From Gammaproteobacteria bacterium (GTDB lineage: Bacteria; Pseudomonadota; Gammaproteobacteria; Pseudomonadales; Pseudohongiellaceae), in contig JAPPOG010000042.1 of NCBI GenBank assembly GCA_028818225.1, forward strand, positions 1-64,000: a DNA stretch of 64,000 bases, in the 5' to 3' direction. The position numbers and the translations under genes were made by a program. The notes under the pieces are model-generated. The model saw nothing but the letters and a program-made list of their open reading frames with translations. It was not told where the DNA came from and searched no databases. This document shows positions 18,880 to 28,300 of the stretch, piece after piece. Every line of letters starts with the position of its first letter. Position 1 is the stretch's first letter.

Positions 18880-21147
18880 TCAGGGCTGCCAGGCGTAGGA
18901 GAATTTGGCGAAAAACGTGCGATTGGTGTATTCGAGGGAATTGTAGATGTCGTCTTCGAAGCCGGTATCGGAGTAGCCAATGAAGAAGCGCGTCGCCGCA
19001 TTTACCCGGTAGCTATAGAGTAGTTGTGTGCCGAGGTCACGAGTGCGGCTGTCTACCGGAAAAATATAATTGCTCTGGTTTCGTTCCCGATCTTCGTATT
19101 GCACTGTCAGGCGAATAAAGCTGCGGGCATCGAATTGATAGGTCGCCCTAATGTCGGTGAGATTTGCCGTAAACAAATGATCACCATTGGATTCAAAATT
19201 CTGGTATTGATGTCGAACGTCTAACAACAAGTGTCGACCAAATCGGTATCGAATTCGCGGACCCCAGCGTTCCGAATAACCCAAACGGGTATTGGCAAAG
19301 TCAACGACATCTTCGTAGCGAATCAGAGTGCTGAGAGTTAAATTAGGTGTCGGTGAGAATCCAATATTGATCATATTGAATTGCTCGTCGAAGTATTGCC
19401 CGTTCCAGTAAGTTTCACTGCCGCCGAACAATCCGTTTAGATAGGATTGCATGGGCCCATTCATGTTAAGAAAGAATTCTGTTTCTTCCTCTATTTGCAA
19501 TCCCGATTGATCTTCCGTGCGATCATAGTCTGCAGCAAAACGAATGCGGCTAAAGAAACCATCGCCATCCCAGCGCCAGGTATGCCCGATAGTCGCAACA
19601 ATATGTTTGAAGTCGACGCGATTGATGAAACCAAGATCCGCTCGAAAATCTTCACCCCAATCGTAGTAACCAATGCGCCAATCCCAATTCCGATCATTGT
19701 GTTGATACTCAATGACATGGCTGCTATCGCTAATACTGGATTCCTGTGCATACCGGTTTTGAACCATCAATGGATAATCTGATTCAGAGTGCATGCTTTG
19801 AATTGTAATGGTGTCGGAATCCGTAGGGCGCAAGGAGGCGTCGATACTTACTACGGAATTGCTGTAATCTCCGCCGCGCCTGTCAGTGACAAGTACACCG
19901 ATGGCCGAGTTGTCAAAAACATCCATGCGGTAGCGACCGATTGCTACCTTGCTGGTCATGTCCTCAAGAGATGCGATACGAGAACCTAAACTTCCCGGAA
20001 TGATAAAACTGGTAGTCTCATCGTTGGCGGCCAGTAAGCCATAAGTATGGTCGCCGGTTTTACCAGTGAGTTTCAGGCCATATTCCGGTGAGGCAATAGT
20101 TCTTGTATGAACCAGGTTTTCACGGGTATCGAAATAATCTGCACCATCGAGAAAAAATGTTCGACGCTCGGGAAAAAATAAGCTGAAAGTATTGTTTACA
20201 TCCAGTTGCGTACTATCTGCTTCCACTTGAGAAAAATCAGGATTCACTGTCGCGTTCAAATAAATGTCCTGGGTGATTCCCCAACGGATATCCATGCTCG
20301 CTTCAGGATCAAAGTCTTCTCGCTTCCAGTCACCTACTGCGGGATCTCGGTTCTCAATGGAGGAAGCCGTAACGGTTGGAATGATTTCCAGATTGCGGCC
20401 GGATTCAAGATTTTCAAATCCTTGTATTTTACTTATTTGGCACAGGTAACAGGAAACATCGCGATCCATTTCCTGGCTGCGTATCCTTGTCTCCCGGTCG
20501 CGGGGGTAGTGACGGCTTATATCGATTCCCCAGGTTTGAATCGATTCGCTCTCATCGAAGCGAAGTTGTTTTAGGGATATCGCAAGTTCAACGGTGTAGC
20601 CGGTATCGGTTATCTGGCCAACGCTGTCCCAGATTGCGTTCCAGGAAGAGTCTTCGCGACCGTTTACATCATCGTAGATTGCATCGATCTGGACACCCAA
20701 AGGATTAACGAAGAACTCAAAGGCCCGACGCTCGTCATTAAAGGTATCGAGGGTGATGCCAATCCAATCATCATTCCAGGCACTATCTCTATCCCGATAA
20801 ATCGCACGAATCTGGCTGGGATTGGGGTCCTCTGCTATGAATGCCACATAGAGCACCTCACCATCTTCCATTAACAGTGCTTCGGCAGAGACTTCAGCTT
20901 CGGCGTTATCGCCAGGGGCAATCTCGATGTTTACTGGTATCCGAGAGGCAGCGCTCCATTCGCCTGGTGCAAGCACACCATCGATCATGGGAGCCTCGGA
21001 TATGCGGGGAATAGAGAAGTCGACAACTGTTTGGCCAGTAGCCAGGGTAGAAATCAGTAGAAAAACTGATCCCAGATAACAACATACAAGGGAAGGGATA
21101 CTGCTCTTGGTAAACACGCGTTTACTCCGTTCTAAACCTCGACTCAA
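18880..21147 (-). CDS. DUF5916 / CBM9-like outer-membrane protein
   Basis: This 755-residue secreted protein starts with a hydrophobic signal segment (about residues 18-38, ending near LATGQ). A CBM9-like beta-sandwich follows: ISEAPMIDGVLAPGEWSAA, VLYVAFIAEDPNPSQIRA, DSAWNDDWIGITLDTFND. The rest (about residues 240-755) is rich in alternating aromatic strands, ends in KFSYAWQP, and looks like an outer-membrane beta-barrel as in DUF5916 proteins. Function is unknown; members often sit beside carbohydrate or peptide uptake genes, but none are here. A minus-strand terminator separates it from the upstream peroxiredoxin-like gene. Confidence 0.75.
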   Translation of the reverse strand: MSRGLERSKRVFTKSSIPSLVCCYLGSVFLLISTLATGQTVVDFSIPRISEAPMIDGVLAPGEWSAASRIPVNIEIAPGDNAEAEVSAEALLMEDGEVLYVAFIAEDPNPSQIRAIYRDRDSAWNDDWIGITLDTFNDERRAFEFFVNPLGVQIDAIYDDVNGREDSSWNAIWDSVGQITDTGYTVELAISLKQLRFDESESIQTWGIDISRHYPRDRETRIRSQEMDRDVSCYLCQISKIQGFENLESGRNLEIIPTVTASSIENRDPAVGDWKREDFDPEASMDIRWGITQDIYLNATVNPDFSQVEADSTQLDVNNTFSLFFPERRTFFLDGADYFDTRENLVHTRTIASPEYGLKLTGKTGDHTYGLLAANDETTSFIIPGSLGSRIASLEDMTSKVAIGRYRMDVFDNSAIGVLVTDRRGGDYSNSVVSIDASLRPTDSDTITIQSMHSESDYPLMVQNRYAQESSISDSSHVIEYQHNDRNWDWRIGYYDWGEDFRADLGFINRVDFKHIVATIGHTWRWDGDGFFSRIRFAADYDRTEDQSGLQIEEETEFFLNMNGPMQSYLNGLFGGSETYWNGQYFDEQFNMINIGFSPTPNLTLSTLIRYEDVVDFANTRLGYSERWGPRIRYRFGRHLLLDVRHQYQNFESNGDHLFTANLTDIRATYQFDARSFIRLTVQYEDRERNQSNYIFPVDSRTRDLGTQLLYSYRVNAATRFFIGYSDTGFEDDIYNSLEYTNRTFFAKFSYAWQP

Positions 21148-21231
21148 ACTCTCGCGCGTGAAAAAGTAAGCCGAAGTGTAATCGACATCGGCAAATCAAT
21201 CTTTGGCATTTTGTAACTAAAATACAGACGC

Positions 21232-21266
21232 AAAAAGACAGGGAGCGTTGCGCTTCCTGTCTTTTA
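21232..21266 (-). terminator. Strong terminator after the selenoprotein candidate
   Basis: AAAAGACAGGGAGCG (21233-21247) and CGCTTCCTGTCTTTT (21251-21265) form a 15-bp stem with a TTG loop. Read on the minus strand it follows the stop of the peroxiredoxin-like gene directly and ends in CTTTTT, the classic intrinsic form. A flanking A/T run also allows use from the plus strand. Confidence 0.8.
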
Positions 21267-21274
21267 GTCTTGGC

Positions 21275-21859
21275 CTAGAGGTTTGACGCGGCTTCCATAA
21301 CGTTTTCGAAATCCGGTCGTAGTCGATAGCCTTCCTCAGCAAACTTGGCGCGAATTACTCCATCGGGGCTGATTAGAAAGATTCCAGGGTGGGGAACACC
21401 GTAAGCGCGAGAATCGGGCTCATAGTCTTCATTCAATATTCCCAAGGCATTCACATGGGTTATATCGGCGTCTCGCAAAAGTGTAAATTCGATGCCTTCA
21501 TCTTCTTCCACTGACTTTAAAATTTCAACGGAGTCGTAAGTCATCGCAGCGATGTTAACGCCCATTGCTTCAAATTGATTACTGATCTCGGTCAGCTGCA
21601 CGAGCTGATTCTTGCAGAATGGTCACCAGTCGAAAGAGCGGCTCAACATAAAGAGCAGGCCCTTTTCTCCAACAAGGTCTTCAAAAGTTTGAACCGTGCC
21701 ATTTTGATCTTGAGCTGAGATATCAATAATCGAGGAGCCCACTGGAAAATCTGGAGCCCACACATAATCCTGTGCATTCGACAGTTGAAATGCGTCAACA
21801 AAAATCAATACAAGTAATGCCTTGCCTAGCAGCACAATCCGTTGACGGAATAAGTGCAT
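21275..21859 (-). CDS. Peroxiredoxin-like (AhpC/TSA) protein with in-frame TGA, probable selenoprotein
   Basis: Reading through one TGA gives a 194-residue exported thioredoxin-fold protein. The ATG at 21859 is chosen because AAGAGG lies seven bases upstream. Residues 1-28 are a signal peptide (LLVLIFVDAFQLSNA). The body reads LLFMLSRSFDW-TGA-PFCKNQLVQL, where Cys-type relatives have DWCPFC, so the TGA (21623-21625, codon 79) falls exactly on the redox cysteine and gives a UxxC motif. After it come ITHVNALGILNEDYEPDSRAYGVPHPGIFLI, typical of the family, all in frame. A hairpin fitting the bacterial SECIS model follows. A Cys-to-stop mutation is the alternative. A strong terminator ends the unit. 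Confidence 0.8.
21592..21608 (-). other. Candidate bacterial SECIS hairpin
   Basis: In the mRNA, UCAGCU and AGCUGA form a 6-bp stem closing the 5-base loop CGUGC. The loop begins 23 bases after the U of the UGA codon and its second base is G. Both features agree with the bacterial SECIS model (apical loop roughly 16-37 bases downstream, G in the first two loop positions). The stem lies inside the coding sequence, as expected for bacteria. Confidence 0.6.
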
Positions 21860-21995
21860 AGTTTTTCCTCTTAAACTAGCTATTTTCATTCAGCGCGAAT
21901 TATCAAAATCACACCCCGTAATAATAATACCCGACTAAGAGATAATTTATTACAGAGAAAGTGGAGATTACTGCATGGAAGGTGTTGAATAGGGT

Positions 21996-22691
21996 TTAAT
22001 CGAGGCCCGATAAAAAGCGTTCACCCCTTGGCAAATAGCTATTCTCACTATCAAGTGAAAACACTACAGAGGAAGAACGACCAATAATTTCTTCCCGGGG
22101 AACGAAGCTGTAGGTTCTGCTGTCGGCGCTGTTATCCCGGTTGTCGCCCAGCACGAAATACTGGTCTGCAGGAACCACAGTCGGGCCATAGCTGCGACCT
22201 CTTCGATTCACAAAACCACGAGATAGCCTGGCCTGGTGTGTTTTTTCCGGTAGGTGCTCTTCGATGATCACCGAGGCCCCCTCTTGGAAAAGCACTTCGT
22301 AGTCGGCGGCAACCCCATTTATAACAAGAGCGTTGTTTTGCATGAAAATAGTGTCGCCAGGCACTCCCACAATGCGTTTAACCATTCGCTTGTCGGCTAC
22401 CTTGGAATCGATGATTACAATATCACCACGGATCGGATCCGAAACTTCCGCCAGTGAAATTTCAGTAAATGGAATTTTTACGTCATAGGCTAATTTGTTT
22501 ACCCAGACTTTATCGCCATCTAGAAGCGTAGGCAGCATTGATGCCCCGGAGATTGAACTCAGATCGGCGATGGCGCTCTTGAAGAAAACGATGCAAAACA
22601 AAAGGGCAAAGAACTGCCGATTTTCCTTCCAGAAGACCCGCAAATAACCTCGCATACGCTTGGGCAGTCTGTGATTCTCTAATTCGTCCAC
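21996..22691 (-). CDS. lepB: Signal peptidase I
   Basis: This 231-residue S26A serine protease cleaves signal peptides at the periplasmic face of the inner membrane. A membrane segment spans about residues 27-45. The nucleophile Ser51 is in SGASMLPTLLDGD, the general-base Lys in MVKRIVGVPGD near residue 107, and box E is VLGDNRDNSADSR. It is shorter than E. coli LepB (324) and not next to lepA or rnc, so it is probably a second, accessory-type signal peptidase. Confidence 0.88.
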   Translation of the reverse strand: MDELENHRLPKRMRGYLRVFWKENRQFFALLFCIVFFKSAIADLSSISGASMLPTLLDGDKVWVNKLAYDVKIPFTEISLAEVSDPIRGDIVIIDSKVADKRMVKRIVGVPGDTIFMQNNALVINGVAADYEVLFQEGASVIIEEHLPEKTHQARLSRGFVNRRGRSYGPTVVPADQYFVLGDNRDNSADSRTYSFVPREEIIGRSSSVVFSLDSENSYLPRGERFLSGLD

Positions 22692-22922
22692 AAGAAATTC
22701 TCTACTACTATAGAATAAAATTAGCGGTGCAACCGGCTTATGTCAACGCATGTATATCTTAATTTACGCAGATTCAATCTGCAAAAACCTGCCCCTGAAC
22801 AGACGCAAAACTGCTAGCATAAGCGCGCTATCAGGGTGTGCAAGGGGCTTTTATAGATCCCGTATTGGTCAGGTTTTATTCTTTCTATCCCGCTGTTGCA
22901 AAAAACTGATGGGTCCAATAAC

Positions 22923-22938
22923 CTGTACACCTGTACAG
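22923..22938 (+). promoter_or_regulatory. LexA (SOS) box upstream of lhr
   Basis: CTGTACACCTGTACAG is a perfect CTGT-N8-ACAG, the gammaproteobacterial LexA core. It is 40 bases upstream of the lhr start codon, in the right place to overlap a promoter. No second copy was noticed in the window. LexA control is inferred from this match and the DNA-repair role of the gene. Confidence 0.65.
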
Positions 22939-22977
22939 TGGTTTGCACTAAATCCACGGTGAAATGGCACCCTTTCT

Positions 22978-25900
22978 ATGGCATTAGCGACTTTTCATCC
23001 CGCCAGCGCGAACTGGTTTGCATCCCGGTTTGGTGAGCCGACCCGCGCTCAGGCCGAGGCCTGGCCTGCTATTAAGGCAGGCAAGCACACCCTGATATCT
23101 GCCCCGACCGGCAGTGGTAAGACCCTGGCGGCTTTCTATGCCGCCATCGACAGTCTGGTGCAACGTGGTGTGGAAGGGAAGCTGGACGAGGGGGTACATA
23201 TACTCTATGTCTCCCCCCTTAAGGCATTGAGTAATGACATCCACAAAAACCTGGAGCTGCCCCTCAATGGTATAGCCGAGCAGCTTCATTTATTGAGAGT
23301 TGCGCCGGTAAACATTTCCATTGCAGTGCGCACGGGTGATACCCCTGCCAATGAACGGCAGAAGATGGCCAGGAATCCACCCCATATCCTGGTAACTACA
23401 CCAGAGTCTCTCTATTTGTTACTGACCAGCGCCAGTGGACGATCCATGTTATCCACCGTCGCCACTCTGATCGTGGATGAGATACACGCTCTGCTCGGGG
23501 ACAAACGAGGCTCACATTTATCACTATCCATTGAACGCTTGCAGAACCTGGTTAGAAAAAACTCCGGCCAACATTTACAGCGTATTGGACTTTCCGCCAC
23601 CCAGAAGCCCATCGATATGGTGGCGAAATACCTGGTTGGCAATGCAGAAATAAATGCAGGCGAAGCTGCTTGTGAAATTATCAACAGTGGTTTTCGACGC
23701 GAAATAGATATTAGTCTGGAAGTGCCAGGCTCACCTCTCTCGGCACTCATGAGCAATGAAGTATGGGAGGAGCTCTATAAACGGTTGGTTGATCTAATCC
23801 ATCAACATGACACGACTTTAGTATTTGTAAACACGCGAAGGCTTTCTGAACGTTTAGCGGTCGCACTTTCGGAACGGCTGGGTGATAAGTCTGTGTGTGC
23901 CCATCATGGCAGCATGAGTAAAGACTTGCGCCATGATGCTGAACAAAAACTCAAAGCAGGTGACTTAAAAGTTCTGGTTGCAACCGCTTCCATGGAATTG
24001 GGCATTGATATCGGATCGGTTGACCTGGTAGTACAGTTTTCATCACCAAAAAGTATTGCGACTTTTTTACAGAGAGTTGGGCGCAGTGGCCATTCAATTC
24101 ATGGCACCCCAAAGGGTATTCTATTTCCCTTAACCCGCGATGACCTGGTGGAATCAGCAGCCCTCCTCCACGCAGTTAAACAAGGTGAACTCGATAAGAT
24201 TGTAATGCCGGAAAAACCAATGGATATTTTGGCGCAGCAAATTGTTGCTGAAGTTTCCGCGAATCCATCTGCATCGGATTGTGATGATGACGGTTGGGGC
24301 CTGGATGCGCTTTATAGCTTGTATAAAAACGCTTACTCCTATCGAGATTTAAGCCGTAAAGAATTCGATAAAGTAATAGAAATGTTGGCGGAGGGATACA
24401 CCACCCGCCGAGGTCGGCGTGGAACCCATCTGCATCTGGATGCTATCAACAATAAGATTAGGGCGCGCCGTGGTGCCAATCTGATTTCCATTACCAATGG
24501 CGGTGCCATTCCGGACATGTTTGATTACCAGGTGGTATTGGACCCGGAAGATATAGTCGTTGGTAGTCTTAATGAAGACTTCGCTTTAGAAGCATTACCC
24601 GGTGATGTTTTTACTTTAGGTACTCACGCCTGGCAGATGTTAAGAGTCGATGGACTAAAAGTCAGAGTGCGGGATGCTGATGGCATGCAGGCCACAATTC
24701 CTTTCTGGTTTGGGGAAGGTATAGGTCGAACCCAGGAGTTGTCCGGTTCTGTTTCCAGCATAAAACAAACTATTGCCGACCTGCTTATAAGCGATTCGGC
24801 GAATGGGGCAGTGCAGTTTCTCATTGATGAAGTTGCACTGCCGCGATCCGCTGCATTGCAAATGGTTGAGTACTTGCAATCGGGGATGAATGCTTTAGGT
24901 GTCATGCCTACTCGTGAATCGATTGTTATGGAAAGATTTTTCGATGAAGTCGGTGATATGCATGTGGTGATTCATTCGCCCTATGGTAGTCGCCTTAATC
25001 GGGCCTGGGGGTTGGCGTTACGAAAACGATTTTGTAAGTCTTTTAATTTCGAATTACAGGCAGCGGCTAATGAAGACAGTATTGTTATTTCTTTAGGCTC
25101 TGTTCATAGCTTCCCACTAGATGATGTATTCAGATACTTGCAAAGCGCAACGGTAAGGGAGGTCCTGATTCAGGCCATGCTGGATGCGCCCATGTTTGAA
25201 GTGCGTTGGCGCTGGAATGCAACCCGTTCCCTGGCAATTCAGCGCAATCGCAATGGCAAGCGAGTGCCTCCACAATTTCAGCGAATGGATGCAGAGGATC
25301 TGGTGGCGCAAGTTTTTCCAGACCAGATTGCCTGTCAGGAAAACATAACCGGGAAGCGCGATGTTCCCGATCACCCCCTGGTAAACCAGACTGTGAGTGA
25401 TTGTCTAACGGAAGCGATGGACATCACTGAGCTTGAAGAATTGATACGTAGTATCGAAGGCGACGAGTTAACGCTAATTGCCAAGGACTTGAGGGAACCA
25501 TCGCCCTTTGCCCAGGAGATAATTAATGCCAGGCCCTATGCGTTTTTGGATGATGCACCTTTCGAAGAGCGCAGAACCAATGCTATCCGCAACCGCAGTT
25601 GGGCCGACCCGGCAGAAGCAAAAGATTTTAGCCTGTTAGATGCAGATGCCATTGCCCGGGTAAGAGAGGAGGCCTGGCCCTATGTAAGCAGGGCAGAAGA
25701 ATTACACGATGCACTGTTATCGCTTGGCTATATCACCGAAGCGGAGTTCATGCAGCATGAGTATCAACGCTGGCAGGCACAACTGGAAAGCGAGGGGCGG
25801 CTGGTCAAACTTCAAAGTCATCCCAATAAGGTTTGGATCGCTACAGAATCTTTTCCTCAATTCAAAGCCCTGTTTCCAACCCTGACTGAACAAGTTGAGC

Positions 25901-27465
25901 TGCCAGAGAGTTTGCGTAATCAGGATTGGACTGAAGAGAATGCCCTGGTTGAAATAGTAAGAGGCAGGCTCGAAGGCCTGGGCCCGGTTTTGCCTTCTAG
26001 AATAGCCGCAGAATTAGGCCTGGATTGCAAACAGGTCGATGCTGCATTGATTGCGCTGGAGGTTGAAGGTTTTGCTTTTCAGGGAGATTTCACCAGAAGT
26101 CATGACATTACCGTTGATGAAGAAAAAGAATCCAATGAAGAAAAGGAATGGTGTGAACGTCGATTACTGCAACGTATACATCGATACACCATCGATGCAC
26201 ATCGCAAAGCGATTAAACCTGTTTCTCTGGAAACCTTTACCGAGTTTTTATTTGATCAGCACCAACTAATTCCCATTACTGAAAATAGTACGGGGCAAGA
26301 ACCTGTTCTGGATGGTCAAACCAAACTGCAGAGTACTCTGGGTTTATTGGATGGAATAGCCTCGCCAGCTGCCTCCTGGGAAGCAGATATTTATCCCGCA
26401 AGAATCAAAAATTACGACCCGAACTGGCTGGATGTTATGTGCATTAGTGGCAAGGTTGCCTGGGGCCGTTACAGTTTGCCGATTAGTTCAAGTCGCCCCG
26501 GCAAGAGGAAATCCAGCGGGCCAGTGAAAAGTACTCCAATTACATTAGCCAGTCGTCAAAACCTCGATATTTGGCAGGCCCTGGCTAAATCACAGCTAAC
26601 TGACGAAGCCATAGAGTTCGGCGGAGTGACTTCCCGCATTGAGGAAGATTTGGATAATCATGGCGCGAGCTTCTTCGATCAGATTCAATCACGCACCGGA
26701 TTATTAAAAACTCAGTTGGAAGAAGGGTTGGCTGAACTGGTTAGCTATGGCCGTGTTTGCAGTGACAGTTACACAGGACTGCGTGCTCTACTAACACCCG
26801 CCAACAAGAAACCAAGTGCCCATAAACGCCGCAATCGCAAAGCCATGTTTGGTGTTGAAGACGCCGGGCGCTGGAGCCTGCTAGATACTTTCCAGCAGGA
26901 ATCAATTGCGGAAGCAGCTAACCAGAAAAGATCTTATAAATGGGAAGTTTTAGACGAAGAACAAATCGAAAGGCTAATCAGTATTTACTTGCAGCGATGG
27001 GGCGTTTTGATTCGCTCTTTACTAGAGCGAGAATCATTCGCACCACCCTGGCGAATTCTCTTAATGCACTTACGCAAACTGGAATTACGGGGAGTGTTGA
27101 GAGGCGGTCGCTTTGTCGCAGGAGTCGGCGGGGAGCAATTTGCTTTTCCTGAAACTGTCGATGCTCTGCGAAAATTTAGTAAAGATAAGAGAAGCAACGG
27201 AAGCCCGATCAACAAACCTTATTTCTGTTTAACAGCAAGCGACCCTCTAAATTTACTGAATCTCACCTTACCTAATCGCAAATTACCGCGTTTGTTAAAG
27301 AATAGGGTGCTTTATCAGGGCGGAATCCCTATCGCGATTCTTGAGAGTGGTGAAGTGCATTACCTGCGAGAAATCGACCCACAGCAGCGATGGAAGGTTA
27401 ATCAGCTGTTACGCAAGCGCAATTTTCCTGTACGACTTCGCAGTTACCTCGGCGTTCAGCGCTAA
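22978..27465 (+). CDS. lhr: Large helicase-related protein (ATP-dependent DNA helicase)
   Basis: This 1495-residue superfamily 2 helicase is an Lhr protein. Motif I is SAPTGSGKTLAAFYAA near residue 40, motif II is VDEIHALLGDKRGSHL, motif III is LSATQKP and motif VI is FLQRVGRSGHS. The winged-helix and Lhr-core follow to about residue 870, and the long Lhr C-terminal region runs to the end. E. coli Lhr is 1538 aa, so this is full length. Lhr translocates on ssDNA and unwinds RNA-DNA hybrids in repair. A LexA box lies in front and a hairpin terminator behind. Confidence 0.95.
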   Translation: MALATFHPASANWFASRFGEPTRAQAEAWPAIKAGKHTLISAPTGSGKTLAAFYAAIDSLVQRGVEGKLDEGVHILYVSPLKALSNDIHKNLELPLNGIAEQLHLLRVAPVNISIAVRTGDTPANERQKMARNPPHILVTTPESLYLLLTSASGRSMLSTVATLIVDEIHALLGDKRGSHLSLSIERLQNLVRKNSGQHLQRIGLSATQKPIDMVAKYLVGNAEINAGEAACEIINSGFRREIDISLEVPGSPLSALMSNEVWEELYKRLVDLIHQHDTTLVFVNTRRLSERLAVALSERLGDKSVCAHHGSMSKDLRHDAEQKLKAGDLKVLVATASMELGIDIGSVDLVVQFSSPKSIATFLQRVGRSGHSIHGTPKGILFPLTRDDLVESAALLHAVKQGELDKIVMPEKPMDILAQQIVAEVSANPSASDCDDDGWGLDALYSLYKNAYSYRDLSRKEFDKVIEMLAEGYTTRRGRRGTHLHLDAINNKIRARRGANLISITNGGAIPDMFDYQVVLDPEDIVVGSLNEDFALEALPGDVFTLGTHAWQMLRVDGLKVRVRDADGMQATIPFWFGEGIGRTQELSGSVSSIKQTIADLLISDSANGAVQFLIDEVALPRSAALQMVEYLQSGMNALGVMPTRESIVMERFFDEVGDMHVVIHSPYGSRLNRAWGLALRKRFCKSFNFELQAAANEDSIVISLGSVHSFPLDDVFRYLQSATVREVLIQAMLDAPMFEVRWRWNATRSLAIQRNRNGKRVPPQFQRMDAEDLVAQVFPDQIACQENITGKRDVPDHPLVNQTVSDCLTEAMDITELEELIRSIEGDELTLIAKDLREPSPFAQEIINARPYAFLDDAPFEERRTNAIRNRSWADPAEAKDFSLLDADAIARVREEAWPYVSRAEELHDALLSLGYITEAEFMQHEYQRWQAQLESEGRLVKLQSHPNKVWIATESFPQFKALFPTLTEQVELPESLRNQDWTEENALVEIVRGRLEGLGPVLPSRIAAELGLDCKQVDAALIALEVEGFAFQGDFTRSHDITVDEEKESNEEKEWCERRLLQRIHRYTIDAHRKAIKPVSLETFTEFLFDQHQLIPITENSTGQEPVLDGQTKLQSTLGLLDGIASPAASWEADIYPARIKNYDPNWLDVMCISGKVAWGRYSLPISSSRPGKRKSSGPVKSTPITLASRQNLDIWQALAKSQLTDEAIEFGGVTSRIEEDLDNHGASFFDQIQSRTGLLKTQLEEGLAELVSYGRVCSDSYTGLRALLTPANKKPSAHKRRNRKAMFGVEDAGRWSLLDTFQQESIAEAANQKRSYKWEVLDEEQIERLISIYLQRWGVLIRSLLERESFAPPWRILLMHLRKLELRGVLRGGRFVAGVGGEQFAFPETVDALRKFSKDKRSNGSPINKPYFCLTASDPLNLLNLTLPNRKLPRLLKNRVLYQGGIPIAILESGEVHYLREIDPQQRWKVNQLLRKRNFPVRLRSYLGVQR

Positions 27466-27931
27466 TTCCAATCCTCCAATAACAAAAATCCCGCTGCTAC
27501 TTGCGCAACAGCGGGACTTTCTACCGTATGGGAGCTAAGGAATATCAACAGAGTTAATCATTCCCCTCCAGCTATTCAACCAGAATTTCTTAGCTGAAAT
27601 AACCGGAGGCTCCCTTAATAGATTGACTATTGATGGGATCACCTCCTTGGATTGCCAGGGTCGCATCGGATGCCAGGCGGCCCCCCCTGATTAGAACCGC
27701 TAACACAAGTCGTGGCTTTTTATATAACAGCATTGACCAAGAGTAAAGTTTCTGTGATTGAGTAATTTTTGAGCAGGGGGTCACACTTTTAGCATTCAAA
27801 ATCCGTATCCTTGATATTTAGGATTTGGGCGAAGCTTGACCAAGGCCGGTTGATTCGTCGTCCACATTGGAATAAACGCGACTTTTAGTAATGAGAAGGA
27901 TTGCGCTGAGTTCGGCAAGTTAGATAGAGCA
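27466..27931. other. Intergenic region between lhr and pilZ-like gene
   Basis: Apart from the terminator, no confident gene is seen. A minus-strand frame at 27590-27799 could encode a short peptide ending GGDPINSQSIKGASGYFS, but it has no clear ribosome site or known family. An ATCCTTGATATTTAGGAT-like partial palindrome sits near 27809-27826. Confidence 0.35.
27489..27516 (+). terminator. Terminator after lhr
   Basis: TCCCGCTG (27489-27496) and CAGCGGGA (27509-27516) form an 8-bp GC-rich stem with a 12-base loop, preceded by AAAAA and followed by CTTTCT, 24 bases after the lhr stop. Confidence 0.7.
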
Positions 27932-28300
27932 ATGATTGAAAGAAGACAAAACAGACGAATAAAAGTAGATTTCTGGGCGAGCTTGAAGCATCCCCTGCTT
28001 GGCACCGTTACCGGAGAAATTCAGGACATGTCAGTAAGTGGACTGTCTTTAATGCTAGATGAAGAAACGAATTTCTTCGTCATGATGGAATTGGATGTAA
28101 GAATTCACGGGGAAGGGTGGGATGACACTATGCCCTCACTTCCTGTGCAAGTCGTACGCGTTCAACATCGAGAAATTGGGATACGCTTCTTGGATAATTG
28201 CGACGATTTCTGGATGCCACAAAACGATGCTGATTATACACTTGGCATGCAAGACAACGATTTCATTGAAGAGATTGAAGGGTACCATGCGCGCATCTAA
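27932..28300 (+). CDS. PilZ domain protein
   Basis: This 122-residue single PilZ domain has the c-di-GMP binding elements: an RxxxR motif in ERRQNRRIKV at residues 3-12 and the DxSxxG motif in IQDMSVSGLSL near residue 33. PilZ proteins act as cyclic-di-GMP receptors in motility, surface attachment or polysaccharide export. It is convergent with the DUF6164 gene by one base. The partner is not obvious from its neighbours. The start is an ATG in the intergenic region without a strong ribosome site. Confidence 0.85.
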   Translation: MIERRQNRRIKVDFWASLKHPLLGTVTGEIQDMSVSGLSLMLDEETNFFVMMELDVRIHGEGWDDTMPSLPVQVVRVQHREIGIRFLDNCDDFWMPQNDADYTLGMQDNDFIEEIEGYHARI

